Shown here in pieces: positions 33,343 through 46,670 of a stretch of 64,000 bases of DNA. The notes beneath the pieces are model-generated. The model was not told the DNA's origin. It saw only the letters and a list, made by a program, of their open reading frames with translations, and made no database searches. A program made the translations under genes and the position numbers. Position 1 is the stretch's first letter. Each line of letters starts with the position of its first letter. Origin of the DNA: Elmis aenea (Eukaryota > Arthropoda > Insecta > Coleoptera > Elmidae). The stretch is taken from assembly GCA_947652605.1 (NCBI GenBank), contig OX393577.1, positions 33,359,466-33,423,465 of the forward strand. Reading direction: 5' to 3'.

Positions 33343-33614
33343 CAGGGGTCGGCGAACTTTTTTACCTATTACCCCAAAATATATTTATTTACGCCGACGT
33401 TACCCCCTTGATTTGAAAGGAAGAAAATCATAGATTATTTAAATTCAAATTCAAAAGGTTTATTGAATCTATTTATACGGAGAATACAATTATAAATATA
33501 ACAAGGAACACGTTTTTTTATACAATTTTATTTATGTCTATTGAGTCCTCATTACCCCTAAGAATTAAATTTTTACCCCACTTAGGGTTATTTACCCCGG
33601 TTCGCCGACCTCTG
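33343..33614. mobile_element. hAT MITE (272 bp)
   Basis: The ends caggggtcggcgaac and gttcgccgacctctg are inverted. The 8-bp flanks gtttagat (33335-33342) and gtttagag (33615-33622) match 7 of 8. Subterminal runs of taccccaa-like and ttaccccac-like text occur near both ends. Noncoding. Confidence 0.88.
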
Positions 33615-33622
33615 GTTTAGAG

Positions 33623-34729
33623 TGTAGGTAACTTCATATTAATTTATGAACGGATTCAGAAGTTCTTCTGAACTTGCTTTGATTAATAATCACTCTCAAA
33701 GAAAGTGTCATTTGTTACAGTAAAAATGAAGTACAGAACAATGTCATTGCTCGAAGACTAATATTCTGACTAAAAACAGCACAGCGGGAAATTGATTTGT
33801 ATAAAAATCGTATATGTTTTAAGATTCTCGTAACGTGTCAAGCATTACGCAACATTTTCATGAAATAGGTCTTTTTTTACTACTCTGCTATAAATATTAA
33901 CTTAACGGTTATACGATATATACAATATATATAATAGATGAACGAACATGAATATCCTTTTATTTTTTATACGTTTCACTTTTTTTAAATTTTGACAATA
34001 TAATATAATGCAAAACTTCATGTAATTAAATTTTTCATTTGTGTACTATAAATTGTCTATGTAGAATACCCACACTATGTTAACTTGCTTCGAGAATTAC
34101 ACGAAAGTTAAAGAAATAATAAGTTTTAAGATGCAACATCCGATTACTTCACAACCTTACCTTCAATATTTTGTTACCATTCGAATATATATTTCTGTCG
34201 CAAATAATATAAGTTTAAATATATTTTAATGCTCATTTTTTGTTGTTGTAAAATTAAATGTTTTGCGTAGTTAGACATTGTTGAATAGTTGATATGGGAT
34301 ATTCCAATAATTTGAGCATTAGTAAATAGCATAAACATTTAAAGAGTTCCGCGTATAAGATTTGCAAATATTTTATCGAATTAGATTATTTTATGGGTTT
34401 TATTGGGTACACGTTAATGTTTTATGTGTTTGGTATAAATATTCTATATTTATTTTAATATGTACAATTTTAAACATTACATAAATTTTTCATAATAATA
34501 CAAATAGTAAACTGGCACTGTGTTTAAAAATAACTATTTTACTTTCAACTTGTTTGATTGTTGTATGTACCTATAAACGGATTCTCAGACAAACTTATCA
34601 ACCCTGAACCTTTTTTTTTTTTAGGAAATAAGACTTAAGTATTTTCTACAAAATATTAATATGTTATCAAGCTCTGTTCACGTGTGGTGTTACACTATAC
34701 AAATACTTCATTCTTTTGAGATAAAAATA
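33623..34729. other. AT-rich DNA, no gene seen
   Basis: About 1.1 kb of AT-rich sequence with no recognisable structure. Confidence 0.5.
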
Positions 34730-34902
34730 TACAGGGTGTTCCTTTTAAAATAACAAACGGCGAAACCGGAAGTGAAACAAATGTGTGCAAGGGCTCAAAA
34801 AGCCCGGTTTTTTGGACATATCATATGTCTAAAATTTAATTTATTTAAAATCAAAACTAAAGAAAAAAAAGGGGATGTACCACACTTCATTTACACCCGG
34901 TA
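34730..34902 (+). mobile_element. 173-bp MITE, copy B (partner at 9341-9528)
   Basis: Same edges (tacagggtgt, acacccggta) and same interior as the element at 9341, with small indels. A 5' internal stretch of about 15 bp is missing here. Confidence 0.8.
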
Positions 34903-35369
34903 TGTAAAATCTGTTTAAAATATGTATTATACAATGTGTACAAAAAGTAACACAAGCGTCGTCTTGTCATAACTTTATAAAACAAAAAGTTTTGCATAAA
35001 ATTTGTCTGTCGTTATATATTACATCACCTTAAATTATTTTCAAAGATACAGAGTGTAGTGTTTTTGCGCTCTGATACGTAACTTTGTTTCTTTAAGTGG
35101 AATATTCTGGATATCTTGCTTTATTTACATTTCCAATTTAATTTTCTTTAAAAAATTTGGTATTCATAAAATTTTACCGAGGTTTAAAGTAAATTATAAA
35201 ATAACAATGAATTAAAAATACAATACAAAAATCAAGTCTAGAATAGAAAACAAAACTTAACGATAAAATTTTGGAATTTAAATTTTCCGGACTTTAACTT
35301 TTTCACCTGCTGATCTAATACAAATCTAATATTAGACGATATATGTATATTATATGCTCAGAAAACTAA
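34903..35369. other. AT-rich DNA, no gene seen
   Basis: Short noncoding stretch before the non-LTR remnant. Nothing recognised. Confidence 0.4.
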
Positions 35370-36320
35370 ACAATGTATACAACAAATAGGAATTGACGAT
35401 AAATACACTAAAAACAGAATACATCATAGAAGGTGGACCCAGTCAACCTTTACATCTCAACACTAACACGATTTCAAATGTAAAAAAGTACAAAACTGGA
35501 AACTGGAAACCGTATAGATCAAGGAAAACCTATCATTAGACAACTACATGGCCTATTATGGGACCGAAAAATAACTAAAAATATGAAAGTTAAAATCCAT
35601 AAAACAATAGTCTAAATGTCTAAAGCAGTTGTTTCCAACCTTTTTGTACCTCCGCCCCCCCTTTTTCATAAAATTTGTTTTGCGCCCCCCTCACTTTTCG
35701 TAACAATCTAATTTCATAAATACTGTGCTGATAAATAAGAATTATTTAATGGACTACAAAACAATACATCATATTCTGTATGAAGAAAGTTCTTTTGTTT
35801 GTTTGTATTCAAAAATGATATTTTGGTAACAGCTGCGCGCCCCCCTTGCAATAGTCTCGCGCCCCCCTGGGGGGGCGCGCCCCACAGGTTGGAAACCACT
35901 GCGTAAAGTATCAGTATGTACATACAGATCAGAATTATTGGAAATACGTCAGTCGCAGAAGTCAAAGATTAAGGCGATGGAAATGAACTACTGCCAACGA
36001 CGCTATGCAAGAACAGACAAGAACAGACAAGAAGAGAAACAAAGATATACGAGAGGAAATGAGTGTAGATGTAAACATTATAGTCAATAATACTCAAAAG
36101 ACTAAGATGGTGTGGGCACATACGAAGAACGAATGAAGACAGATGGCAAAAAAAGAAGTGGGTGTCGCCATATACAAGAAGAAGAGGTCGACCAAGAAGA
36201 AATTAGGGTGACAAAGTAAAGGAAGCAATGCAATGGCTGCAAGAGGTTTAAGTGAAGATGTTTTAAAATACAGGCAAAAATGAAAACTCGGAAGCGAGAG
36301 ACGTCGACAGTCGTAAGTAA
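35370..36320 (+). pseudogene. non-LTR retrotransposon RT C-terminal remnant (RTE-like), split by a hAT
   Basis: Plus-strand text around 35400-35470 gives LTINTLKTEYIIEGGPSQP, the palm-distal region of a non-LTR RT. After the hAT MITE at 35626-35901, the text continues with KIKAMEMNYCQRRYARTD (about 35955-36015) and DIREEMSVDVNII. It then runs, shifted, into WCGHIRRTNEDRWQKKKW and RRRGRPRRN (36105-36215) and KEAMQWLQEV. The C-terminal W-x-GH-x-RR...DRW...RRGRPRR signature is common in insect RTE-like elements. Several stops and frameshifts; long dead. The clade name is tentative. Confidence 0.7.
35626..35901 (-). mobile_element. hAT MITE with gcgccccc blocks, copy A
   Basis: The ends cagttgtttccaacc and ggttggaaaccactg are inverted, and flanks gtctaaag and gcgtaaag match 6 of 8. 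GC-rich blocks (gcgcgccccccttg, cgcgcccccctgg) lie near one end. The inverted full-length copy at 56772-57046 is closely similar throughout, confirming the element and its limits. It interrupts the non-LTR remnant. Confidence 0.88.
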
Positions 36321-38919
36321 ATCTAACTTGCATATAGAGAGATAGATACATAAAATGATATTGTAAAATACCACCAAAGCATAGGCGTCGCCCAGCGCTC
36401 CCTGCCGGAGGCGCCTCGATGCAGCGCATGCTTTGCTTACCGTGTTGAAACGGGTCTGTTTTCTTCGAAACTTTATTTGACAATAGGGTCAAAGTAGTTG
36501 CCGACTAATTTAAGTTTTAAAATAATACAGAGGTTGTTTCTTGTGCCTGGTCCAATATGCTAATAGAAATAAGTCAATTTTTTAATGGAACATTCTATTT
36601 TATATTTTCTTTTTTTATAAATCTGTGTAAAAGTTATTATTAATAAAACAGGTCGGGCCCCTTTCGCGGCGTGGCCAGTGGCAAAAGTCACAGATCTCAT
36701 ACACTCTCGACGGTCCTGACTGCACATATATTTTTAAAAGGACTTGCGACCCTTAAAATATTTTGTGACACATACCAAAGCTCTATACTCAATATCTTAA
36801 CATAAGAGGTTTTAGTGGGACACCCTGTATAATTTATTTATTTCTGCTAAACTTTTACTGCAGTAACTGTTGCTATAATTGGCATGTTTAATTGCCAGCA
36901 AATTGAAACTGGTTACGTGTAATTATAATTGACAAATACGTTACAGTTTTTTTCCATAAAAATGCTCATAAAAAGTATGCACTGTTAAAATAAACCATGT
37001 AATTAAGTTATCCTAAATAACCAAAAAATCCTCTTATTTTGTCCCGGGACAAGGTTCTCCTGGTGGACGTGATAGACGTAGTAGGAATAGACCTTGAAAC
37101 TTATAAAACAGTTTACTTTTTTATAAAAGACGGCCTTCGTTCACTGACAATTTCTTGTGTTTCTACCGGAGCTTTCCATCCGGCCAGCTCAGAATATGTC
37201 GTAACAGCACTCGGTGATAAACTGATACAGTTTTTTATTGTATTTAGTTTTGATTAAAATATTTTATATTCATAACATTAGTACGTAATTGTACGCAATC
37301 TTGCAAACTCGCGAATTTTGCTACTAGATTTCATGTAATACTTGGACGCCATTGGGTATTAAGCTATTTTTCGTTTTTGCAAACCGACCGCACATCTTCA
37401 ATTTTCAAATCTAAATTAATTTTATTATTACTTAATTATGTTTACTGCAATATTTTTAATGCATTAACCTTGTAAAATATTCTTGGAAAAATTGATTATT
37501 AGAAAAAACTAGACAAGATTTAAACGGTTTAAACGACATGATGTTTTTCCTATCATGTGTTAGAATTGTTCATTGGGTTTTCATACGAATTATAAATTAA
37601 TTGTTTAGGGCGATTCCCATTTATTAATTTTACAGTAAAAATATGTAAGACGACATTTCGTATACATGGAATCATTTAGCAGGACTGAATGCCAACAAGA
37701 ACAAACCTAAATAATGTATCACGTTTTCAGTTAATAAACAAAGTGTTATATAAACTTACAGTTCGATAATAATTAATAATCTACATGAATTTAAAAGTGA
37801 CAATTTAATTACTACTTATGTTAAAACTGATCTATAGCGAATTAGAAAGATAATTTATTGTAGAACGATTAACGAGGATGAAGCCCGAGGCTCAAATATA
37901 TTTGCTCATTCGCCGAGTAAAATAAACACACTAAGTACATACCTACAATAGTTTCACATAGTATATAAATATTATTGGGGTACTACATTTCACGAAGCCC
38001 TATTCGATTTTTATTATACTTTTACTGGTGATCTATATGTATAATACAATAAAACCATAATAAAGAATTTTTTAAAACATCAGATATTTTTTATTCACAT
38101 GGTTATATTTTGCACAAAAAAATCTTTAAAGTTCTTATTTATTAGTGCAAGTTTTTATCAGATCGGTTTGTTTTTTACTATTTTACCATATAAGTAATAT
38201 AGAGTAATTAAAAACTACTTTCGTTTGGAAAAGTGCGCAGATTAACTAATGTTTGATATAGGTACTGCAAAATATTAATTTTCAATTTTATAATAAAATC
38301 AGTGGGTCAGCTAAACAGAAAGCATAAATTTATAATAAAAATGCGTAAAAAAATTCAATAAGAAAATCCAAATTGTACCGCAGCAGTAGTGACAAGGAAA
38401 TAAATTTCACAAATGAAGCTGCTATGGTGACAACTTTGATACGTTAATTAGACAGTAAATGGGTTTTGTACCGTGTATTACTCATAAGAAAACTCTAATA
38501 AGTTCAAAGGATGCAGTTATTTACATTCCGCATTAAATAAGTTTTAAACAAAAAAATTGTTATTTACCCAAAAAACAGAATTTTTTAAAACAAAATACCC
38601 ACCGTTACGTAGTTATTTCTGTCTTGGTTTTTAGTGCTTTTTTTGTAAATATTGTTTACTAGTTTTTTCAATTCAGCATTGAGTGTAAAAAATCCACTTA
38701 TTATATTATAAATTTAATTTTGCAAATTAGTTTTAAATTACGAAAACATTTTCAAGATCATAAATAAACTTTTATTTACAGACAAAATTATATGGGCGCT
38801 AGCAAATTAAGTATTAATATAAAAAACATCCACTACAATTTTTGGCTGATGTTGAAGTCTGGTACGCCCTTGTGGTCTAAAAATGACTAAATAATAGTAG
38901 TATTGGTGGCTATAAAGAG
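36321..38919. other. AT-rich DNA, no gene recognised
   Basis: About 2.6 kb. A modest GC-rich patch at 36380-36440 and another at 36650-36720 have no recognised identity. A lone inverse terminus (caccctgta) ends at about 36831. A 72-codon open frame at 37039-37257 shows no family motif and I do not call it a gene. Confidence 0.45.
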
Positions 38920-39937
38920 CAGGGTCTGAGAACGCAACGGAACGGAACGAAAACAAAAACGTTAAACGAAATTAACCGAAATTTTTATAAGAACGAAAAC
39001 GAAATTATTATTTTTCGTTTACAAACGAAAACGAAATAAATAATTCCTAAAACCGGTTTTAACCGGTTTTATCACTATTTAATTTTTATTCATTGAACAC
39101 AAGGCAGTAAAAAATTTCACTTGAAATAAGTGTGCTTCACTTTTCTCCATGTATATAATGTATTAACAACTTTGTTGCTAATACTTGCAATTTCGTGCAA
39201 CATAAGTAATAGTACAGATATTCTCTCCTTCTAATGAGTTGACTGAATCATCAATAAATAATATACACTTGATTGGACAACAAAAGGGCGAGTAATAGTC
39301 ATGTAATTTTTAACAGTTTAAAAATATAACATTCGACGTTGATGATCTATGGTTTAACAGACTAGTTGTGTTTTGGCACCTGACGGGTGTTATACTAAAT
39401 AAAATGCACTAAATTTATTTGGTTGTAAGTTAAATGTCTTCAACAATTTGGTAAATTTAAAATGGCGATTCGCTAGTCTAAATTATGTTGTCCATAATGA
39501 CAAAACCGAACAATTTACAATTTAGCGGGAGCCCAACGACTGATAAGAAACAAAAACGAAAATGTAAATGGACTTTAAAATTCATCACAAAAATTTTTTA
39601 TATCTCACATTTATTACCAAATGTACAAAATAATCACGCCAAATTTGTTTTTATTTAAAGGCGATTTATATATTAATACTAACGAAGTATTTATAATCTG
39701 AATAATCGAATATTCGAATAATTGGAGTTTCATCGTATTAATAGGGTTGCCAACACAAAGTTGTCTGCTCTGAATTTCGTAAAAAGAGGATGGTGACTAA
39801 GAAAAAATAGTCCTTGACTTGAAAACTAAAAGAAAAGGTAAAGCCGGTTTTAACTCTTATTAAATTTCGGTTTGCGAAAACAAAATTTTATGGGTCGGGA
39901 ACGTAAAGAACGAAATATTTTTCATTTTTACTCCCTG
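38920..39937. mobile_element. non-autonomous hAT element (1018 bp)
   Basis: It starts cagggtctgagaacg and ends ttactccctg, with an exact 8-bp duplication ataaagag (38912-38919 and 39938-39945). Both ends carry aacgaaa-rich text and ccggttttaa near the inner edge. The interior is AT-rich without transposase motifs. The duplication fits the Ac-type target pattern. Confidence 0.85.
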
Positions 39938-39945
39938 ATAAAGAG

Positions 39946-42132
39946 CACTAAAAGATTTTCATTTCGATTGGTTGGTATCAACATTTGAAATTTTGGATTA
40001 TAGTATTAGTACAAAAGAAATATATGACAAAAATAGCGTTATCTACGGTACAACTTATTTTAACGCAAAAAGCCTAGGGATTTTTTTACAGTTTAGTACA
40101 ACGCACCCTGACAAAAAAAGTGACACAACTCAAAAAAGCTAACCTCTATCTATCTACCACTAACTTTACTGAAGTGGTGAGAAGTGACTGAGGCATTAAC
40201 AATATTTATTGTAGAGTATAGGCCAAATAAAGGTTTAAGAATTCGTCTCGAACATTAACAGATTCTTAATAATTTTAATTCTAAGTTTCATAATAACGTT
40301 TTTTGCGTCATACTGAATAATTGCTATTTTTGAGTGGGGTCACTTTTCTTGCAGGGGTACGATATGTAAGAAAATTTTGTTTTATCAATAACAGTCTTGT
40401 TTATTCAGATAAAGTTTGAAAGTGTAAAGTTTTTTAAATTTTCATTTAATTTATGCCACGACTCTTTATTTTTTGGTTATACTTAGTATAATAATATATA
40501 TAATATTATTCAGTACCATGATAAGAAAACACAAAGGCTAAATTAATATTAAAAGTACCTACGTACTTTAAATGCATATATCGTATGCATAAAAACCTAT
40601 ATTGCGTATTCCATTCTATACAATTAGTGGTGACTGAAGCCGGCGTGATGAGATAAAAGACTATTTACCTCTTGTTAAGGTGTACTCAGGCAGTTGACAC
40701 CAGTGTTTAACAATATGAGGCGTGTTACTATAAACCTAAGAACAACATTTTATATTTATAATAAATGTCATATTTTTAAACTGCCAAAAATTACGTGACC
40801 ATTACACGCGCTTTTCAAGTTGTCCAATCCATTGTATATTAGCGGTTTATGGTTCAATCGCTGCATTAAAAATAGAGATGTATGTATTGTATATCTATAC
40901 TGTTTCAAATGTCATAAGAGCTTGCAAGTATTACCAATATTTATAGGTACTTATACGTATATGTTTAAATGAGATAATACCAGTCCATATTAATTTTATT
41001 AAACTATAAGAAATCAGATATCCTTGGAAACTTATTTTCTAAAATGTTGATAATTATTATAATGATGCTCGCTTTCAGTAGACTTTATTTGCAATTAATA
41101 CTTTATTGAACATTGGAGATGTAACCACAAAATGTAATTATAACAAATATGTAAAAATCTCAAACTGAGTAATGAAATTAATGTTCTCCAATTTTGTTGT
41201 CAAATAATTTTTTTTTGCACAAAACTTATAATAACAATGGTACTTTAAATACATTAATTTATTAGTTTATGCTTGACGAATTTAGATTCACTTGCTCATT
41301 ATAATTTAACAACTTAAAAAAAAATCTAATAAGCACATTAATATTTTAGAAAACTTTTTGTTCGAATAACAATATAACAAATTATATTGCTATTGACGTC
41401 ATTTGCTTTTTGTAGATTTTAATATCATAATAAATGCTTTTATATTCCACCTAATTGTAGATACATGAATCTTTTTCTTCTTTGCAATGTTTGTGGCATT
41501 GTTTAATATGTATATAGAACACAACAACTTGTAATCCGCTTCAACGTTTTCGTGGCAGTTAGTTACAATATGAAAGTTCGTCAAGGAATATTATTGACCG
41601 CAAAATAGTACCAGTAATAAAAACTAACCAATAAATCGTATCTATACGAAGTACTGCGTTTTATGAAATTATAAATATTAAAATTTTAAACTAAGTCAAG
41701 GCGAAAACGTCAGCAGACATTGAAAGAAACCGATTGACTTCGACTGAAGAATTACACGGTAATGATTCTTTTGTGATTTGCTTACTTTAATTAATCTAAT
41801 TACATTGTACTACTTTTCGATTAATTTTTTATTATAGATTTCCTTCCGGTAGTGCTTCGAAGATATATGGCAATTTCCTGAACTACAGGAGAATGTAAAC
41901 ACATAAAGATAAACATTAAATAATGGCCACCAAAAACTGTAACCCATATAGACAACTTTTTTTCGTGAACTCGAATAGCTAACAAAATATGTTTTTTAAT
42001 GCAGAACAAGCTAAGTTAATTAAAATTAAATCCAATGCGATTTTTTTTGAAAAAATAGATTTTTTCAAATTGTAATAAATTGTCATATTATAATTTTAAT
42101 CGCTTACTACAGAAAAGAGTGGCATGCTTATG
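39946..42132. other. AT-rich DNA, no gene seen
   Basis: About 2.2 kb of AT-rich sequence. No element termini, tandem repeats or coding signatures are recognised. Confidence 0.5.
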
Positions 42133-43023
42133 TACAGGGTGGGGCACGGAAACCGACTGTTTTTTAGTTGATTAGTACTCGGCCATTAAGAAAGGTAGCG
42201 TCGTGTGACAGGTGTCATTTAATTCCTTAGCTCAAAGCATTTTATTATCAACTAACATGAAGCCGTGGACACTAGAGCACCGCTGTTCAGCGCGAGTTTC
42301 GCCGCAGATTCAATGTTCATAGAAATGGCTCTGTTTCCGCTCATGACACAATTTTACGTTGGGTAAACATTGCCACCTTCGGGCTATGCAGCGGTTTTTC
42401 GTGTAATTGTCGCGGATTTTCAGCAGCCCAATACCGACAATTTTGTCTGTTGACGGCCTCATTACAGTGGAAATGGACTTCATCGCTCATGTCTTCATTT
42501 TGCTCGAAGGGTGCAAGAATTTCCTGTGCAAAAGCAATCTTTGAGGGTAATCCCTTACATTCAATTTCTGCACAACCGCTTGTTTCTATGAATGGAAACG
42601 TATTTCACCATACAAAATCCGTTTTACAGTACGATTGCTGATGTGAGTGCAGCTGAATGTCTTCGAGAAGAGCGGCTGGGCTTTGCAGTACCGCTTGTCT
42701 GACTCTTTCCACGTTCTCTGGAGTACGCATAGTACGTTGGGGGCCGGGCGAATTCTTTTCCTTCATTGGGCCTCTTGTTCGAAGATTGTTTACCCAACGT
42801 AAAATTGTGTCATGAGCGGGAACAGAGTCATTTCTATGAATATTGAATGTGCGGCGAAACTCGCGCTGAACCGCGGTGCTCTAGCGTCCACGGCTCCATG
42901 TTAGTTGATAATAAAATGCTTTGAGCTAAGGAATTAAATGACACCTGTCACACGACGCTACCTTTCTTAATGGCCGACTACTAATCAATTTAAAAACAGT
43001 CGGTTCCTGTGCCCCACCCTGTA
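42133..43023. mobile_element. snapback IS630-type element with two 5' ends (891 bp)
   Basis: The ends tacagggtggggcacggaa and the inverted ccgtgccccaccctgta-like counterpart bound arms of exactly 236 bp (42133-42368 and 42788-43023). Each arm contains the start of the transposase gene (ATG at 42257 plus, and at 42899 minus). The loop 42369-42787 continues the gene in the minus orientation up to the first catalytic aspartate region. The architecture is the same as the mariner at 31953-32713 but from an unrelated family. Confidence 0.9.
42368..42899 (-). pseudogene. IS630/DUF4817-type transposase, N-terminal half, broken
   Basis: The minus strand begins MEPWTLEHR, with a frameshift soon after. 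It continues HDTILRWVNNLRTRG, NSPGPQRTMRTPENVERVRQ and AVLQSP, the helix-turn-helix and linker of a transposase group often labelled DUF4817. Near the distal end it reads MSDEVHFHCNEAVNRQNCRY followed by WAAENPRQLHEKPLHSPKVA. SDEVHFH carries the first catalytic acidic residue of the DDE fold. The rest of the catalytic domain is absent, replaced by an inverted copy of the 5' end. Several frameshifts. Family named from motif memory, not search. Confidence 0.78.
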
Positions 43024-45470
43024 TAATACTATATTTAACTACGAGTTATAAGGTGCAAATTAGTGATATCCTGTTTTTAAAATGTTTAAAGTTTTACTTA
43101 AGTATCGTTCTCAGTAGTCATAGTAGTAGTTTATTATGGCAAAACATTTGTATGATTTGTTCTTTAAAGTAAAAGATACTAGTACATTAATATTTTAGCG
43201 TATTTATATCATGTAAATGTTTTGAAGTAAAAAATAATAAGCTTTTTACGATGCCAAAGCACACTATTTAAAAAGATGCACCCTTGTCATTTGATTAATA
43301 ATCTAACCAATGCTTAATTAAACTACTACTACAACCTAACATGACCTGACCTAGGCTACTAGTGTTTCCGGACGGAAATTTCGTCCTGCACTTTCTCAGG
43401 ATTTTTTTACGCTTTCTAGTTCACGAATCCCGAAAAAATCGGAAAATTTGCTATTTGCACCCATTAGTAGGTAGGTACTCATCATGGGAAATAAACGTAC
43501 TAATCGCAATGCATCTCTTAAAACTTTTCCTAGTTCTCGCGAGTCAACAGGTACATCGCCAGCACTGCCGGAAAAATACTTCGAGAAAACTCCCAGGGAT
43601 AGTTTCAAATAACGCCGCCAGACATGCACGCGCGATACAACAAATAGCTATCACATGACCAGCTAATTTGCGCTATGCTAAATCAAATTATCATTTTTTA
43701 TTTTAATTTACTGGTTTTCTACAAAAATTAATTTATAATAATAAGAATTCCTGAGAAATACGATTTTCCGTTCAGGATTTCCGAAGGTCCCAAAATGTCA
43801 AGAATTTGGAAATCCTACATGAGACCATTTTGCATTAGAAAATCCCAAAAGTTGCCTGTGTAATGGGACCATTCTGTCTAATTTTCCCAATGTTCTTCAT
43901 TTTTATTGTAAAATAAGTAATATTCATCACGATAAACGCAAAAATTGCAATTCTGTAATCTGTATCGAATCAACACCTCGTATATTTCTAAATATAAATT
44001 TACACACATTATTATATTACTTTCATAATCTCCGGTTGTGTTTCATAAATTTCAAGAGCAAAGTTGTAGTGACATTGGTTGTAGTGAGCGTTCTTATGAC
44101 GCGGAACAAACGAATGTCGCTCAGACTTCGCATGCTTGATCGCAGATGCTAAGGCAATCGGCGATGCTTTTTTGTTACCGTTAATAGATTAAAACGACAC
44201 GCATTTATTTAAATTACATTAACAGGATGTAGTTGTTTGATGGCCACCTTCAAGTTCAAAACAAAAACATATTGTTCAGCAAAACAATTCAACTGAGAGT
44301 ATCGCTATTAATATAGTTTTACATCAAACACTCGTTTTTATTCTAGTTTATGTATAATGCGAATGTGCAATTTTAAATATGGCACCTTATTTGTTAATTT
44401 AACAGCCAACCTAGCAACAAGTAGGACTTCATTAATAAATTTGAGATTATAAATAAGTTAAGTCGATAGATTTGATAACGGACTTCAAAAGCTTATATAA
44501 AATACATAAATTAGTTTCATTGATTAGGTTCTTACATTTTTTCTAATGATATAATTATTTAAAGTAAAATAGATGGACTAATGATTTGTCGTTGTCTGTT
44601 TTGTAATAACTATTTATTATCTTATTTATCTATAACTACCTTTTTTAAGACTTAAAACAAATAAAAATGTACTTAAAATATCAGTGTTTAGTTATTTTTA
44701 TCGATTCTTTTAAATAAGGATGTGATTATTGTGTATTTTGCTGATAAATTTTTTTAAAACCATCCAAATGTTTATGATTTTATTATTAATACTAAATTAT
44801 TTGTGTATATTTAAAAATCTTTGTAAAAACTATAGAAATATATTTTTTCAAAATAGAGTAAATTAAGTCGAGTCTAGTCAAAAGTATGATACATTAAGAA
44901 AAAATTAAAAACTATGTGCCTAAAATTCAATATTTTAATTTTGATTTTTTGTAGAAGACGTTTAAAAGTATGATGATTTAGATAAGACGGTTGTGGGTGA
45001 TTCATTTGACTATTAAATCTATTAATATCAAATCGTTAGATAATTACGAAAAATCAGCTGTTGAAGCTTAACATTGTATCGTTTACAGTAATTATTAGAC
45101 ATGTTATGCATTAAAACTTGCCAATGCATAAACTATAAATTCATCTAATACCAGATTATTAGTTTTTGAAGTGCGCCGTTTATAATGCTGTAAAATAAAT
45201 TTGTCTCACCTTGGAAATGGAAACAAGGTTAGACCTGAGACGGATTACTAGGTACCAGTATATTTTATTACCTAATTAAACAATACACATTTGATTTTTT
45301 TGTAATGCTTATATTTTAGAAAGTTAATTGGTTCGGAGCTGACGAAGTTTAAAATTTTATTTAATTTTCTGGCCTCTCTTAACATCTACAAGTAGGTACA
45401 ACTAAAAAAAAAATCTGTAGTAACATATTCAAAAGTTTCATCACTATTTTTCAAATAAGAATTCGTCGCC
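43024..45470. other. mostly AT-rich DNA; possible decayed TIR element at 43358-43792
   Basis: Near 43360 'ttccggacggaaatttcgtcc' followed by ttctcagga finds an imperfect inverted match near 43750-43792 (tcctgagaaatacgattttccgttcagga). A ~430-bp element is possible, with an unremarkable interior. The rest of this stretch shows no gene or repeat. Confidence 0.35.
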
Positions 45471-45742
45471 TAAAGGTGGGTACAGACATGCAACAAAACA
45501 TCGCATCGTAACACCGTCGCGTACAAATTGTTGTTGCGCGTTGCAGTTACTGTGTGCCCTGAATTGCATGGTGCAACATCAGGGCGTAACCTTCCTTTGA
45601 TGTGACGCTGGAATACCGACAACCGATGGGACGCCACGATGTTACTATGTTGCGGTGTTACGATGTTACGAAGTGCGGTACAGACAGGTTACGCGACGGC
45701 GTTACTATACGATGTTTTGTTGCATGTCTGTACCCACCTTTA
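45471..45742. mobile_element. TIR MITE (272 bp)
   Basis: The ends taaaggtgggtacagacatg and catgtctgtacccacctttа-type complement are perfect inverted repeats of about 34 bp. TA is at both edges, inside an otherwise plain sequence. The interior is less AT-rich than the flanks (acaccgtcgcg, gttacgcgacggcg). An open frame inside is a by-product of the repeat. Superfamily not assigned. Confidence 0.85.
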
Positions 45743-46139
45743 GAGTTGTTTTGTTCCATACGCCATTTAGTTAGTTTTGAGTAAATCGACTTTAAAGTTT
45801 CTGTTTTTATTACTCTGTTATTAAAAATATTTATGCGTTTAATTTTTCTGAAAGAACTTGAAAGTAATACAGTATCTAATTAATGAATTCAAAATTATTA
45901 AATTTTAATAAAATTTTGAGTTATTGCCAATTTGAAAATGGATATGGAACAATCTCCTAAGCTGCTTAGCACATTTTTGTAGAAGTTTGTTCCATGTGCA
46001 TGGTATTTTTATAGCTTTAAAATGAAAAGTTGATTTTATTTAAATAAAATAATTTAAATAAGTATATCCAAATTGTTAGGAAAAATTTTACGAAAATTTG
46101 GCTTTGATTTGTTTTTACGAAATGTCAAATTATGTAAAA

Positions 46140-46670
46140 TACAATTATAAAACATATTTTATTTAAACTGTAAAATAAACATTTTAACAATCCCGTTACA
46201 AAATGCCGTAAAACAATAGTATAAAAACAAGTAAATTAATTTGCTTAAATATTATGTAAACCGAACACAATTATTTAAAAAAAATTAAACTTTAACATAA
46301 ACATTTTAACATTCTTGCAACAAAATGCAGTAAAAAATAATATAAAAACTAAAATATTATTCTAAACAAGTAAATTATTTTGGTTAAGATTATGTAAACT
46401 GAACACAATTATTTAAACAAAAATAAAATTTTAACATAAACATTTTAAGATTCTCGTAACAAAATGGCGTAAAACAATAATTCAAAAACTAAAATATTAT
46501 TCTAAACAAGTAAATTAGTTTGGTTATGTATTAATATGTAAATGAAACACAATTATTTAAAAAAAAAACTTCAACATAAACACTTTTTGTAACAAAATGT
46601 TGTAAGACAATAATATAAAAACTGAAATGTTATTTTAAACAAGTAAATTATTTTGGTTTTGCAACAAATT
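46140..46670. repeat. minisatellite, ~125-139-bp unit, about four copies
   Basis: Each unit runs taaacattttaa..., gtaacaaaatg.cgtaaaacaata, aaacaagtaaatta.tttggtta, then atgtaaactgaacacaattat. Copies start near 46175, 46298, 46436 and 46575. Divergence between copies is moderate. No coding sense. Confidence 0.82.

Noticed and set aside
36094..36492. 132-codon minus-strand frame
   Set aside because: It lies opposite the plus-strand LINE C-terminal text (GHIRRTNEDRW, RRGRPRR) and is its antisense shadow.
36640..36730. GC-rich patch considered as tRNA or SINE
   Set aside because: No cloverleaf, no A/B box pattern with proper spacing, no A-tail or target duplication.
37039..37257. 72-codon plus-strand frame, and a minus-strand stretch reading LSPSAVTTYSELAGWKAPV
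   Set aside because: No convincing splice sites (the upstream tract is A-rich), no recognised domain and no supporting neighbour. A host exon cannot be excluded, but the evidence is too weak to call.
43362..43658. 98-codon frame on the plus strand and a 77-codon frame on the minus strand
   Set aside because: Neither shows a recognisable domain; they overlap a possible decayed TIR element and mirror each other.
45602..45784. 60-codon frame
   Set aside because: Lies within the 45471-45742 MITE and runs through its terminal inverted repeat.
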